A DNA stretch of 14,563 nucleotides from an uncultured Oxalobacteraceae bacterium. Lineage in GTDB: Bacteria > Pseudomonadota > Gammaproteobacteria > Burkholderiales > Burkholderiaceae. The stretch lies in assembly GCA_946478765.1 (NCBI GenBank), contig CAMLDH010000071.1, forward strand, positions 1 through 14,563. Reading direction: 5' to 3'. Below the pieces are notes generated by a model. It saw only the letters and a program-made list of their open reading frames with translations. It was not told the DNA's origin and searched no databases. Of this stretch, positions 1-8,404 are shown piece after piece. The first letter of the stretch is position 1; each line of letters begins with the position of its first letter. The position numbers were made by a program, and so were the translations under genes.

Positions 1-96
1 CATGCCGGGTGGTGTGGCAGGGGAGCGACCCATTTGGGCCGCCCCCTATGCCGATCTGATGCATACTTTCATAACATAATAAAAACGGGAGAGCGC
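1..96. other. Left-edge sequence upstream of nfeD, no gene assigned
   Basis: All three forward frames are short here. One frame is open from the window edge to a TAA at 77-79, another to a TGA at 57-59, and the third runs straight into the nfeD frame. Either of the first two could be the last codons of an upstream gene, but 19-25 residues are too few to recognise. A short palindrome (CCCATTTGGG, 30-39) is present without a following T tract. I see no convincing promoter. Confidence 0.4.
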
Positions 97-549
97 ATGA
101 CGGAATGGATGATCTGGTTCGTGTTGGCTGGGGTAATGGTCATTCTCGAAATGTTTACCAGCACCTTCTACCTGCTGATGATCGCAACAGGATTGGCCGC
201 AGGTGGTCTTGCCGCGCTGACCGGGGCGACTACTGCATTGCAATTCATACTCGCGGCTGTGTTCGGTATTTGCGCCACATATGTGTTGCGCCGAAGCAAG
301 CTCGGTAAATTCCATAAGGGCGATGCGGCACGCGATCCGAACGTCAATCTCGATATCGGCCAAGCCCTTCCAGTTGAGCAGTGGAATAGCGGCCCTGGCG
401 GGATCACTACCGCTCGTGTAATGTACCGCGGCGCAATGTGGGATGTCCAACTTGCGCATGGCACCCATGCCAAGCCTGGATTATTCATCATTCGTGAAAT
501 CCAAGGCAGCCGCCTGATTGTGGCGAACAGTCATTCAAACAATAATTGA
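97..549 (+). CDS. NfeD-like membrane protein with C-terminal OB-fold domain
   Basis: This is a short NfeD-family protein of 150 residues, the class encoded next to SPFH proteins (E. coli ybbJ beside qmcA). Two hydrophobic stretches at about residues 5-40 and 44-64 would span the inner membrane. They are followed by a basic turn (RRSKLGKFHKG) and a beta-rich C-terminal part of about 70 residues matching the NfeD OB-fold domain (GQALPVEQW...GAMWDVQL). The frame is open further upstream, but the ATG at 97 follows a purine-rich GGGAGAG ribosome site and gives a normal N-terminus directly before the first membrane segment. The stop lies 11 bp before the qmcA ATG, so the two are almost certainly one operon. 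Known NfeD/SPFH pairs are linked to membrane microdomain organisation and quality control; the exact role is not established by sequence. Confidence 0.85.
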   Translation: MTEWMIWFVLAGVMVILEMFTSTFYLLMIATGLAAGGLAALTGATTALQFILAAVFGICATYVLRRSKLGKFHKGDAARDPNVNLDIGQALPVEQWNSGPGGITTARVMYRGAMWDVQLAHGTHAKPGLFIIREIQGSRLIVANSHSNNN

Positions 550-560
550 CAGGAAAAAAT

Positions 561-1487
561 ATGGGATCTAGTGTGGGTAGCGTCGCTTTTATTCTTTTCA
601 TTCTTGCGATCGTCTTTGTCATCAAAACCATCAACGTCGTGCCGCAACAGCATGCGTGGGTCGTCGAGCGCCTGGGAAAGTATCATGTCACACTGGCACC
701 GGGTTTGAATATCGTGGTGCCATTCATCGACCGCATTGCGTACAAGCACATACTGAAGGAGATCCCGCTCGATGTGCCGCCGCAAGTCTGTATCACGAAA
801 GACAATACACAGTTGCAGGTTGACGGCATTCTGTATTTTCAGGTAACGGATCCGATGCGTGCATCGTATGGTTCGTCGAATTATGTCGCCGCGATTACGC
901 AACTCGCGCAAACCACCTTGCGCTCCGTTATCGGCCGGATGGAGCTCGACAAAACCTTCGAGGAGCGCGATCACATCAATACGACGATCGTCAACGCAAT
1001 CGATGAATCCGCCGCCAACTGGGGTGTAAAAGTGCTGCGTTACGAGATCAAGGATTTGACGCCGCCGAAAGAGATCTTGCACGCGATGCAGGCGCAGATT
1101 ACCGCGGAGCGTGAAAAGCGCGCATTGATCGCGGCATCAGAAGGGCGCAAGCAGGAGCAGATCAATATTGCGGCGGGCGAACGTGAAGCGGCAATCGCCA
1201 AATCGGAAGGCGAGAAGCAATCGTCGATCAATCGCGCGCAGGGTCAGGCGGCCGCCATTTTATCGATTGCGGAAGCGAGCGCCGAAGCGTTGCGCAAGAC
1301 CGCCGCCGCGATTCGCGAGCCGGGCGGTTCCGATGCGGTCAACCTGAAAGTGGCGGAGCAATATGTGAATGCGTTTGCTCAATTGGCCAAGACCAATAAT
1401 TCAATCATTGTGCCGGCCAACATGAGCGATATCAGCGGATTGATTGTCGGCGCGATGCAGGTAGTGAAATCGCAACAAAGAGGCTAA
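561..1487 (+). CDS. qmcA: SPFH/stomatin-prohibitin family protein (QmcA-like)
   Basis: The protein has 308 residues, usual for the QmcA/paraslipin family. An N-terminal membrane segment (about 7-27, VAFILFILAIVFVIKTI) is followed by the SPFH domain (about 28-185) with the family-typical VVPQQHAWVVERLGKY start and the APGLN, DNTQLQVDG and YEIKDLTPP segments. Next comes an Ala/Glu/Lys/Arg-rich coiled-coil stretch (about 180-250, AEREKRALIAASEGRKQ and similar) and a C-terminal oligomerisation-type tail. The ATG at 561 has an AGGAAA ribosome site at 551-556; a TTG at 546 is in frame but would overlap the nfeD stop and lacks support. SPFH proteins form large rings or cages on membranes and often modulate membrane proteases such as FtsH; that part is family knowledge. 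Co-transcription with the NfeD partner is expected from the 11-bp spacing. Confidence 0.92.
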   Translation: MGSSVGSVAFILFILAIVFVIKTINVVPQQHAWVVERLGKYHVTLAPGLNIVVPFIDRIAYKHILKEIPLDVPPQVCITKDNTQLQVDGILYFQVTDPMRASYGSSNYVAAITQLAQTTLRSVIGRMELDKTFEERDHINTTIVNAIDESAANWGVKVLRYEIKDLTPPKEILHAMQAQITAEREKRALIAASEGRKQEQINIAAGEREAAIAKSEGEKQSSINRAQGQAAAILSIAEASAEALRKTAAAIREPGGSDAVNLKVAEQYVNAFAQLAKTNNSIIVPANMSDISGLIVGAMQVVKSQQRG

Positions 1488-1560
1488 ATCGTCCACCCTG
1501 CATCCCCGACGGTTTCACTTATCACCCGCAATGCGATAAATTGCAAAGTGCATCGGACGG

Positions 1561-1583
1561 CGCCGCCGTTCTTTGCGGCGGCG
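1561..1583. terminator. Strong GC hairpin between convergent qmcA and smpB
   Basis: An 8-bp perfect stem (CGCCGCCG at 1561-1568 with CGGCGGCG at 1576-1583) encloses a 7-nt loop and ends one base before the smpB stop codon. It sits between two convergent genes, so a bidirectional transcription stop is reasonable. Neither strand has a clear T tract after the stem, so this is not a textbook intrinsic terminator. Confidence 0.4.
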
Positions 1584-1584
1584 A

Positions 1585-2034
1585 TTAACGCTGATTCTGT
1601 TTCATGATGGTCTGCTTCTCGCGCTGCCAGTCGCGCTGTTTTTCGGCATCGCGTTTATCATGTTGTTTCTTACCTTTGGCCAGGCCGATGTCGCATTTGA
1701 TGCGGCCTTTGGTGTAATGCAGATTCAGCGGTACGAGCGTGTAGCCGGCACGGTCGACCTTGCCGATCAGTTTCTTGATTTCTTCTGCATTGAGCAGCAG
1801 CTTCCGGGTACGCACCGGATCGGGTGAAATGTGGGTAGAGGCGGTCGGCAGCGGACTGATGTGCGCGCCGAACAGAAACACTTCTCCGTTGTTGACGATG
1901 ACGTACGCTTCCTTGAGCTGCACGCGTCCGGCGCGGATGGATTTGGCTTCCCAGCCTTCCAATACGACACCCGCCTCGTAGCGGTCCTCGATAAAGTAAT
2001 CGTGGAACGCTTTTTTATTATCAACAATACTCAT
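1585..2034 (-). CDS. smpB: SsrA-binding protein SmpB
   Basis: SmpB binds tmRNA (SsrA) and delivers it to stalled ribosomes for trans-translation, acting in the cytoplasm. The 149-residue product has the family N-terminus ([17 protein letters not shown]), the [11 protein letters not shown] and [10 protein letters not shown] segments of the OB-fold core, and the basic C-terminal tail ([17 protein letters not shown]) that inserts in the empty mRNA channel. Length is normal for betaproteobacteria. No tmRNA gene is visible in this window. The gene is divergent from ratA-rnfH with a 63-bp shared upstream region, a neighbourhood common in beta- and gammaproteobacteria. The ATG at 2034 has no strong Shine-Dalgarno, but the N-terminus matches the family. 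Confidence 0.97.
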   Translation of the reverse strand: MSIVDNKKAFHDYFIEDRYEAGVVLEGWEAKSIRAGRVQLKEAYVIVNNGEVFLFGAHISPLPTASTHISPDPVRTRKLLLNAEEIKKLIGKVDRAGYTLVPLNLHYTKGRIKCDIGLAKGKKQHDKRDAEKQRDWQREKQTIMKQNQR

Positions 2035-2057
2035 GAGATAGAAATGGGTGCGGGTCG

Positions 2058-2087
2058 GTTAAAATTTGAACTTTGCGATTCTATCAA
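2058..2087 (-). promoter_or_regulatory. Candidate sigma-70-type promoter for smpB
   Basis: Read on the minus strand, TTGATA (2087-2082, 5 of 6 matches to the -35 consensus) is followed after 18 bp by TTTAAC (2063-2058, 4 of 6 matches to the -10). The predicted start of transcription leaves a leader of roughly 17 bases before the smpB ATG. The element lies in the intergenic region shared with ratA. The call rests on pattern matching only. Confidence 0.3.
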
Positions 2088-2097
2088 ACGGCTCTCA

Positions 2098-2529
2098 ATG
2101 GCAGTAGTTCACAAATCGGTATTATTGGGGTACAGCGCCGAGCAGATGTATGCGCTGGTGGAGCGCATTGAAGACTATCCCAAGTTCTTGCCATGGTGCG
2201 GCGGCGCCGAGGTGCGGCGGCGGGAAGGCAGCACACTGATTGCTACGCTGGCCATACACTACCACGGCATCAAGCAAACGTTTACGACCAAGAACACGAA
2301 TACGTCACCAACCTCAATCAAAATGACCTTGAACGAAGGTCCTTTCAAGCATCTGGACGGGGAATGGGTGTTCAAGCCGCTGCGCGTCGATGCATGCAAG
2401 ATTGATTTCGAGCTGCATTATGAATTTTCAAGCAAGATTCTCGAACAGATTATCGGACCGGTATTCAACATGATTGCGAATAGTTTTGTCGATTCGTTCT
2501 GCAAGCGTGCGGAGACCGTATATGGTTGA
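2098..2529 (+). CDS. ratA: RatA/Coq10-type START-domain protein
   Basis: A 143-residue single-domain protein of the polyketide cyclase/START (Coq10) family. It shows the typical opening VHKSVLLGYSAEQMYALVERIEDYPKFLPWCGGAEV, here residues about 4-38, then LDGEWVFKPL and the C-terminal helix IIGPVFNMIANSFVDSFCKRAE. The E. coli homologue RatA (PasT in pathogenic strains) was reported to block 70S formation by binding the 50S subunit; other work links the family to ubiquinone function and stress tolerance. The frame is open far upstream, but the ATG at 2098 fits the family start and length (about 145 residues); the upstream extension would lie antisense to smpB. The stop overlaps the rnfH start by 8 bp, implying translational coupling. 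Confidence 0.93.
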   Translation: MAVVHKSVLLGYSAEQMYALVERIEDYPKFLPWCGGAEVRRREGSTLIATLAIHYHGIKQTFTTKNTNTSPTSIKMTLNEGPFKHLDGEWVFKPLRVDACKIDFELHYEFSSKILEQIIGPVFNMIANSFVDSFCKRAETVYG

Positions 2530-2815
2530 TGCCGCCATGCTGCACGTGCAAATCTGCTATGCAAAGCCGGATATGGAACTCTTGCGTGACTTGACGGTGT
2601 CGGCGGGATCGACGGTTCTTGACGCGATCAAGCAAAGCGGCGTACTGCGGAGCGTTCCTGAAATCGACCTGACGATTTGCCGGATCGGCATCTATGGCAA
2701 GATCAGGGACCTGGATGCCGTGCTGCGCAACCGCGATCGGATCGAAATTTACCGGCCGCTGATTGCGGACCCGAAAGAGTCGCGGCGCAGACGCGCTGAG
2801 AAAAAAGCCCGCTAG
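2522..2815 (+). CDS. rnfH: RnfH family ubiquitin-fold protein (RatB)
   Basis: A 97-residue protein of the RnfH/RatB family with a beta-grasp, ubiquitin-like fold. Visible hallmarks are VQICYAKPDMELL at the start, VSAGSTVLDAIKQSGVL, the IGIYGKIRDLDAVLRNRDRIEIYRPL segment, and a basic C-terminal tail (PKESRRRRAEKKAR). The ATG at 2522 lies within the last codons of ratA and has a GGAG ribosome site at 2511-2514. An in-frame ATG at 2537 is the alternative. The ratA-rnfH order is conserved in many proteobacteria. RatB was first proposed as an antitoxin for RatA, but later experiments in E. coli did not support that, so the function remains unclear. Confidence 0.92.
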   Translation: MVDAAMLHVQICYAKPDMELLRDLTVSAGSTVLDAIKQSGVLRSVPEIDLTICRIGIYGKIRDLDAVLRNRDRIEIYRPLIADPKESRRRRAEKKAR

Positions 2816-2824
2816 GACACAGAA

Positions 2825-2846
2825 TGCCGGTGCGGCAGGGGTTTTG
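2825..2846 (+). terminator. Weak hairpin with T-rich tail after rnfH
   Basis: A 5-bp GC stem (TGCCG 2825-2829, CGGCA 2833-2837, 3-nt loop) is followed by GGGGTTTTGTTATT. It lies between the convergent ends of rnfH and the DUF4124 gene. The stem is short and four Gs separate it from the T run, so termination efficiency is doubtful. Confidence 0.35.
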
Positions 2847-2863
2847 TTATTGACGGCCAGCGG

Positions 2864-3394
2864 CTATTTGCATGCGTCAAGAATGCGTTTGTTATCGCGT
2901 GATTCTTGTGCGCGTTGTTCGTCATTCAATATGTAGCGTTCACCATTCTTATCAGTGCCGCCAAGGCGTACACCGGATTCCAGGTTCCGGTTGTAGGCAC
3001 GGGCACGTTCGCAGTTTTGGGTTTTATCCGCTTCCAGCTTTGCCTTTTCGGCATCCTTTTTTTCCTTTTCCGCCTGCTCTATTCTGCGTTTCTGGAAGTC
3101 GGCATTCTTTTCCGCCGTGGTCATCGGTAACTGGGCCTTGTTTGGCGCCGATGCGCCATTAGCGGAATTTTCCGGTTTGTCAGGCGCGTCGCCGGTCGTC
3201 GCCTGCGGTGCCGAACGTAGTGCGGTCCCGGGATCTTTCAGGATGCGGTTCTTGGGAGTGACGGCAGGCGGCGGCATGTCGGAAAACTGCTTTACGCCCT
3301 TGTCATCGAGCCAGACGTATTGTGCCGACGCCGCGGTGGTCAAGCTGAGTAATGCCAGTGCGGCGGCGATGCGTTTGAACCAGATGGCTTTCAT
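2864..3394 (-). CDS. Secreted DUF4124-domain protein
   Basis: A 176-residue protein with a clear signal peptide (MKAIWFKRIAAALALLSLTT..ASA), probably cleaved before QYVWLDDKG, so the mature protein should be periplasmic. Residues about 25-50 (QYVWLDDKGVKQFSDMPPP) match the DUF4124 motif, a short domain frequent in betaproteobacterial envelope proteins. The middle is a Pro/Ala-rich linker and a Lys/Glu-rich helical stretch (EQAEKEKKDAEKAKLEADK). The C-terminal part has NCERARAYNRNLESGVRL and RYILNDEQRAQE, the conserved tail of this subgroup. The ribosome site AAGGAC precedes the ATG. The function is unknown; no catalytic residues are evident. It is divergent from guaB and convergent with rnfH, so it is likely transcribed alone. 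Confidence 0.88.
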   Translation of the reverse strand: MKAIWFKRIAAALALLSLTTAASAQYVWLDDKGVKQFSDMPPPAVTPKNRILKDPGTALRSAPQATTGDAPDKPENSANGASAPNKAQLPMTTAEKNADFQKRRIEQAEKEKKDAEKAKLEADKTQNCERARAYNRNLESGVRLGGTDKNGERYILNDEQRAQESRDNKRILDACK

Positions 3395-3442
3395 TGAAGT
3401 CCTTGTGAATTCTTGTGTCAGAGGCTCGATGCCCGAGATGCG

Positions 3443-3471
3443 ATTTCGCCATGCTTTAACGGGTATGTCAA
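3443..3471 (-). promoter_or_regulatory. Candidate promoter for the DUF4124 gene
   Basis: On the minus strand a perfect -35 hexamer TTGACA (3471-3466) is followed after 17 bp by CGAAAT (3448-3443), which has only 3 of 6 matches to the -10 consensus. The leader to the ATG at 3394 would be about 40 bases. The exact -35 and right spacing make it the best candidate in this intergenic region, but the poor -10 leaves it uncertain. Confidence 0.3.
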
Positions 3472-3497
3472 TGAATTCACAGGCTTTTTCAAGGGTG

Positions 3498-3556
3498 ATT
3501 GGCGCAATGACACGACGTGGTTGACGGATTTCTGTATAATGCGGCTTTGCGCCAAT
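3498..3556. repeat. Perfect 10-bp inverted repeat flanking the guaB promoter
   Basis: ATTGGCGCAA at 3498-3507 and its exact reverse complement TTGCGCCAAT at 3547-3556 bracket the guaB -10 element with 39 bp between them. Each arm is itself partly symmetric (TTG-N3-CAA). The right arm lies at or just after the expected transcription start and immediately before the AGGA ribosome site. The geometry suggests two operator sites for one regulator, possibly with DNA looping. No regulator family is identified; it does not match the PurR box I know. Confidence 0.5.
3521..3546 (+). promoter_or_regulatory. guaB promoter: consensus -10 TATAAT
   Basis: A perfect TATAAT at 3535-3540 is followed by a GC-rich discriminator (GCGGC), a feature known from stringently controlled promoters. 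A TTGACG hexamer lies at 3521-3526, but only 8 bp from the -10, so it cannot act as the -35 for it; nothing resembling a -35 sits 16-18 bp upstream. The promoter may need an activator or rely on the strong -10. Transcription would start near 3546, about 22 bases before the guaB ATG. Confidence 0.55.
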
Positions 3557-3558
3557 AG

Positions 3559-5028
<1,470 letters not shown>

Positions 5029-5079
5029 ATGCACCATTCGCTTGCCGGTGTTGCTGGCTCAAGGCATTTCCTGAGATGA
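5029..5079 (+). other. 16-codon bridging ORF between guaB and the cyclase gene
   Basis: An ATG directly abuts the guaB stop (TAAATG at 5026-5031) and opens a 16-codon frame whose TGA (5077-5079) overlaps the ATG of the next gene (ATGA). Such an arrangement would let ribosomes finishing guaB reinitiate and feed into the cyclase start, which has only a distant AAGG as ribosome site. There is no Shine-Dalgarno of its own, and a frame this short can arise by chance. The peptide is not recognised. Confidence 0.25.
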
Positions 5080-6101
5080 AAAATCAGGTGCGGTCAAATC
5101 AAGCGGGTGTGGCCATCCTGGCGGAGCAGAATATGATTTCTGCTGCCGAAGACGATCAACAGATACTGCGTATCCGACGAATAGGAATGCGTTTGTTTGG
5201 CGTCGCGAACTGTGTGGTCACGCTCGGCGACGTAGCGGCGAATTTTGCTGAAAACGTGCGCACGATGGAGCCCATCGAGCTTGCGTTTTGTCGCAGTATA
5301 GCGCAGCCGGGTAGCATGGTGGTCGTGACCGATGCGCGCATGGACAAAGTGCTTTGCCAGCATAGTCTGGTGCTGGGCGCCCCCTATATTCGCTTTTATG
5401 TTGCATGCCCGATTTTTAATAACGATAACGCCGTAATCGGCAGCATTCATCTAATCGATTACGTGCCGCGCGCATTCAGGGAAGACGAGCAACACCTGCT
5501 GGCGGATATGGCCCATCTGGTCGAGCGCGAAATGCATTTGCGGTCGCTGAGCGCGACGCAACTTGATCTGCAAAAAAAGAACAAGAATTTGCGCCGGAAA
5601 TCCTTGATCGATCCATTGATTGGCACCTGGAATCGCGGCGCCATCATGCGCATTTTGACGATCGAGGCGTTGCGTTGCGACAAGATGGATATGCCGTTGT
5701 CGTTAATGGTGCTGGATCTGGATTTTTTTAAAAAAATCAACGATACCTATGGTCATCCTGCTGGAGATTCGGTACTGGTGAAAGTCGCCAGCCGGTTGCG
5801 TTCATGTATCCGCTCTCAGGAAGCGCTGGGGCGTTATGGCGGCGAAGAGTTCCTGGTCGTGTTGCCGGGCTCATCGCACAACACCGCGATGGCGGTGGGC
5901 GAACGTATGCGTCTTGCAATTGCATCACAGCCCGAAGTCATCGGTGCAGCGACGCTCAATCTGACGATTAGTGGCGGCGTTGCATCGACCGACCTGTTTC
6001 CGTCCGCGACGACCGAGGAACTGATCAACCGCGCCGATATGGCGCTTTATGCTGCAAAAGATGCAGGGCGCAACCGTATGTCCCTCGCCACGACCGATTA
6101 A
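5076..6101 (+). CDS. GAF-GGDEF diguanylate cyclase between guaB and guaA
   Basis: A 341-residue soluble protein predicted to make cyclic di-GMP from two GTP. An N-terminal GAF sensor domain (about residues 25-165) has the AFCRSIAQPGSMVVVTDAR and GAPYIRFYVACPIF segments and no membrane segment. A connecting helix is followed by the GGDEF domain (about 180-338) with LDLDFFKKINDTYGH and the signature GGEEF at 255-259, an active form. The opening motif DPLIGTWNR departs from the usual DxLTGLxNR. At the inhibitory I-site position the sequence is RSQE (246-249), with Glu replacing the Asp of RxxD. The ATG at 5076 has a weak, distant AAGG; an in-frame ATG at 5133 has GGAG 6 bp upstream and would remove 19 residues without touching the GAF core. 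Gaps to guaB and guaA are 47 and 43 bp, so it is probably co-transcribed with them. The GAF ligand is unknown. Confidence 0.9.
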   Translation: MKNQVRSNQAGVAILAEQNMISAAEDDQQILRIRRIGMRLFGVANCVVTLGDVAANFAENVRTMEPIELAFCRSIAQPGSMVVVTDARMDKVLCQHSLVLGAPYIRFYVACPIFNNDNAVIGSIHLIDYVPRAFREDEQHLLADMAHLVEREMHLRSLSATQLDLQKKNKNLRRKSLIDPLIGTWNRGAIMRILTIEALRCDKMDMPLSLMVLDLDFFKKINDTYGHPAGDSVLVKVASRLRSCIRSQEALGRYGGEEFLVVLPGSSHNTAMAVGERMRLAIASQPEVIGAATLNLTISGGVASTDLFPSATTEELINRADMALYAAKDAGRNRMSLATTD

Positions 6102-6144
6102 GCTGAAATTGTTTTTCCCGATGGCCTTTACTTGAACGTTCTCC

Positions 6145-7725
6145 ATGCACTCTAAAATTCTTATTCTCGATTTCGGTTCCCAAGTCACGCAATTGATCGC
6201 CCGCCGCGTGCGTGAAGCAGGCGTTTTTTCCGAAGTCTACCCGTACGATGTGTCGGACGAATTCATTCGCAACTACGGCGCTGCAGGGATCATCCTGTCG
6301 GGCGGACCGAATTCGGTCACCGAGGGCGACACGCCGCGCGCACCGCAAGCGGTATTTGAAGTGGGCGTACCGGTGTTGGGCATCTGCTATGGCATGCAGA
6401 TGATGGCCGAGCAGTTGGGCGGCAAGGTCGAGATCGGCAGGGTGCGCGAATTCGGTTACGCCGAAGTGCGTGCGCGCGGCCATACGGCGCTGTTTACCGG
6501 CATCAATGACTTCGTGACCTCGGAAGGTCATGGCATGCTGAAGGTCTGGATGAGCCATGGCGACAAGGTGATCGACATGCCGCCCGGATTCAAGCTGATG
6601 GCATCGACCGACAATTGTCCGATTGCCGCGATGGCCGACGAAGAGCGCAAATTCTATGCAGTGCAATTCCATCCGGAAGTCACGCATACCTTGCAGGGCA
6701 AGGCGATTATCGGTCGTTTCGTGCATGAGATCTGCGGTTGCAAATCAGACTGGAACATGCCGGATTACATTTCCGAAGCGGTCGAAGCGATCCGCAAGCA
6801 AGTCGGTAGCGACAACGTCATTCTGGGCTTGTCAGGCGGTGTCGACAGCAGCGTTGCCGCGGCATTGATTCATCGCGCGATCGGCGACCAGCTTACCTGC
6901 GTGTTCGTCGATCACGGCCTCTTGCGCCTCGACGAAGGCAAGATGGTAATGGACATGTTCGGCAAGAATCTCGGGGTGAAGGTAATCCATGTCGATGCGA
7001 CCGGCCAGTTCATGGGCCACCTCGCGGGCGTGACTGACCCGGAAGCCAAGCGCAAGATCATCGGCCGCGAATTTGTCGAAGTGTTCCAGGTGGAAGCCGG
7101 CAAATTGAAGAATGCGAAATGGCTGGCGCAGGGAACGATTTATCCTGATGTGATCGAGAGCGCAGGCAAGGGCAAGAAGGCGACGCATACCATCAAGAGC
7201 CATCATAACGTCGGCGGTTTGCCGGAAACCCTGAATCTGAAATTGCTGGAGCCGCTGCGCGAACTATTCAAGGATGAAGTGCGCGAACTGGGTGTCGCAC
7301 TCGGCTTGCCGCACGATATGGTGTATCGCCATCCGTTCCCTGGCCCTGGACTCGGCGTGCGGATTCTGGGCGAAGTCAAAAAGGAATTTGCCGATCTGTT
7401 GCGCCGCGCCGATGCGATTTTCATTGAAGAACTGCGCGCCACCAAGGATGACGAAGGCAGGTCGTGGTACGACAAAACCAGTCAAGCTTTCGCGGTGTTC
7501 CTGCCGGTCAAATCGGTCGGCGTGATGGGCGACGGCCGCACCTATGAATATGTAGTCGCATTGCGCGCAGTGCAAACGCAGGATTTCATGACAGCGCACT
7601 GGGCCCATTTGCCGCACGAATTACTGGGCAAAGTCTCGAACCGCATCATCAATGAAGTACGCGGGATCAATCGCGTGGTGTACGACATCTCCGGCAAGCC
7701 GCCTGCGACAATCGAATGGGAATAA
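6145..7725 (+). CDS. guaA: GMP synthase (glutamine-hydrolysing)
   Basis: GuaA converts XMP to GMP using ATP and glutamine-derived ammonia. The 526 residues contain an N-terminal class I glutamine amidotransferase domain (about 1-200) with nucleophile Cys81 in GICYGMQ and the His176/Glu178 pair in VQFHPEVTH. It is followed by the ATP-pyrophosphatase domain with the PP-loop LSGGVDSS at 229-236 and the C-terminal dimerisation domain ending in the family-typical [10 protein letters not shown]. The [18 protein letters not shown] start is canonical, fixing the ATG at 6145 although no clear Shine-Dalgarno precedes it, which suggests coupling to upstream translation. It completes the pathway begun by GuaB but is separated from it by the cyclase gene. 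queE follows after 36 bp. Confidence 0.98.
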   Translation: MHSKILILDFGSQVTQLIARRVREAGVFSEVYPYDVSDEFIRNYGAAGIILSGGPNSVTEGDTPRAPQAVFEVGVPVLGICYGMQMMAEQLGGKVEIGRVREFGYAEVRARGHTALFTGINDFVTSEGHGMLKVWMSHGDKVIDMPPGFKLMASTDNCPIAAMADEERKFYAVQFHPEVTHTLQGKAIIGRFVHEICGCKSDWNMPDYISEAVEAIRKQVGSDNVILGLSGGVDSSVAAALIHRAIGDQLTCVFVDHGLLRLDEGKMVMDMFGKNLGVKVIHVDATGQFMGHLAGVTDPEAKRKIIGREFVEVFQVEAGKLKNAKWLAQGTIYPDVIESAGKGKKATHTIKSHHNVGGLPETLNLKLLEPLRELFKDEVRELGVALGLPHDMVYRHPFPGPGLGVRILGEVKKEFADLLRRADAIFIEELRATKDDEGRSWYDKTSQAFAVFLPVKSVGVMGDGRTYEYVVALRAVQTQDFMTAHWAHLPHELLGKVSNRIINEVRGINRVVYDISGKPPATIEWE

Positions 7726-7761
7726 TCATTCCCGCCCGGTGACGTCTGACAGGAAAACGTA

Positions 7762-8397
7762 GTGACTTACAGCATAAAAGAGATTTTCTACACGCTTCAA
7801 GGCGAGGGTGCGCACGCCGGGCGGCCGGCGGTGTTTTGCCGCTTTTCCGGCTGCAATTTGTGGTCCGGCAGGGAGAGCGATCGCGCTAGGGCCGTATGCA
7901 AATTCTGCGACACCGATTTTGTCGGAACCGATGGTGAGTTGGGCGGCAAGTTCGCAGATAGCGTTAGCCTTGCGCAAACCATTGATAGGCTGTGGCCGAC
8001 GACTTATGCAGCGAGCAAATATGTGGTTTTTACCGGTGGTGAACCGCTATTGCAACTTGATACGGCACTCATCGACAGCATGCACGATTGCGGCTTTGAA
8101 ATCGCGATTGAAACCAATGGCACGATCCCGGTGCCGGCCGGCGTCGACTGGATTTGCGTCAGTCCCAAAATGGGTGCTGAACTGCTGGTCCGCAAAGGAA
8201 GCGAACTGAAAGTGGTCATCCCGCAAATCGGACAAGTGCTGGAAAATTACCAAGCGCTCGCATTCGATCATTTCTTCGTACAGCCGATGGATGGCCCCGA
8301 TCTCGAACGCAACACCCGGCTCGCGATTGATATCTGCAAGCGTAATCCAAAATGGAAATTAAGCTTGCAGACGCATAAACTTCTTCAGATACCGTAA
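7762..8397 (+). CDS. queE: 7-carboxy-7-deazaguanine synthase (radical SAM)
   Basis: QueE rearranges 6-carboxytetrahydropterin to 7-carboxy-7-deazaguanine with S-adenosylmethionine and a 4Fe-4S cluster, on the way to preQ0 and queuosine. The 211-residue protein starts YSIKEIFYTLQGEGAHAGR, the QueE substrate-loop signature. The cluster cysteines are C31, C46 and C49, giving the CX14CX2C spacing of the proteobacterial QueE class rather than the common CX3CX2C. FTGGEPLLQLD is the radical SAM glycine-rich SAM contact, and SPKMGAELLV and FVQPMDGP follow. The start is GTG at 7762 with AGGAAA at 7751-7756. queD starts 7 bp after the stop. Confidence 0.96.
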   Translation: MTYSIKEIFYTLQGEGAHAGRPAVFCRFSGCNLWSGRESDRARAVCKFCDTDFVGTDGELGGKFADSVSLAQTIDRLWPTTYAASKYVVFTGGEPLLQLDTALIDSMHDCGFEIAIETNGTIPVPAGVDWICVSPKMGAELLVRKGSELKVVIPQIGQVLENYQALAFDHFFVQPMDGPDLERNTRLAIDICKRNPKWKLSLQTHKLLQIP

Positions 8398-8404
8398 CAA
8401 CACT

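Noticed and set aside
2..79. Possible tail of an upstream gene, frame open from the left edge to the TAA at 77-79
   Set aside because: Only 25 residues are visible, not recognisable, and a second frame (stop at 57-59) is equally possible.
46..468. 140-codon minus-strand frame opposite nfeD
   Set aside because: It is antisense to a recognisable NfeD protein and has no ribosome site or family resemblance, so it is a shadow frame.
2098..2815. ratA-rnfH as a toxin-antitoxin pair
   Set aside because: The names RatA/RatB recall this proposal, but RatB did not act as an antitoxin in E. coli and both genes are widely conserved housekeeping neighbours of smpB, so I do not call a TA module.
5721..5738. 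Perfect 18-bp palindrome with T7A7 in the cyclase gene
   Set aside because: It encodes the conserved DFFKKI of the GGDEF metal-binding segment; the symmetry follows from Phe-Phe-Lys-Lys codons. It could be a slippage-prone site but there is no evidence of a frameshift.
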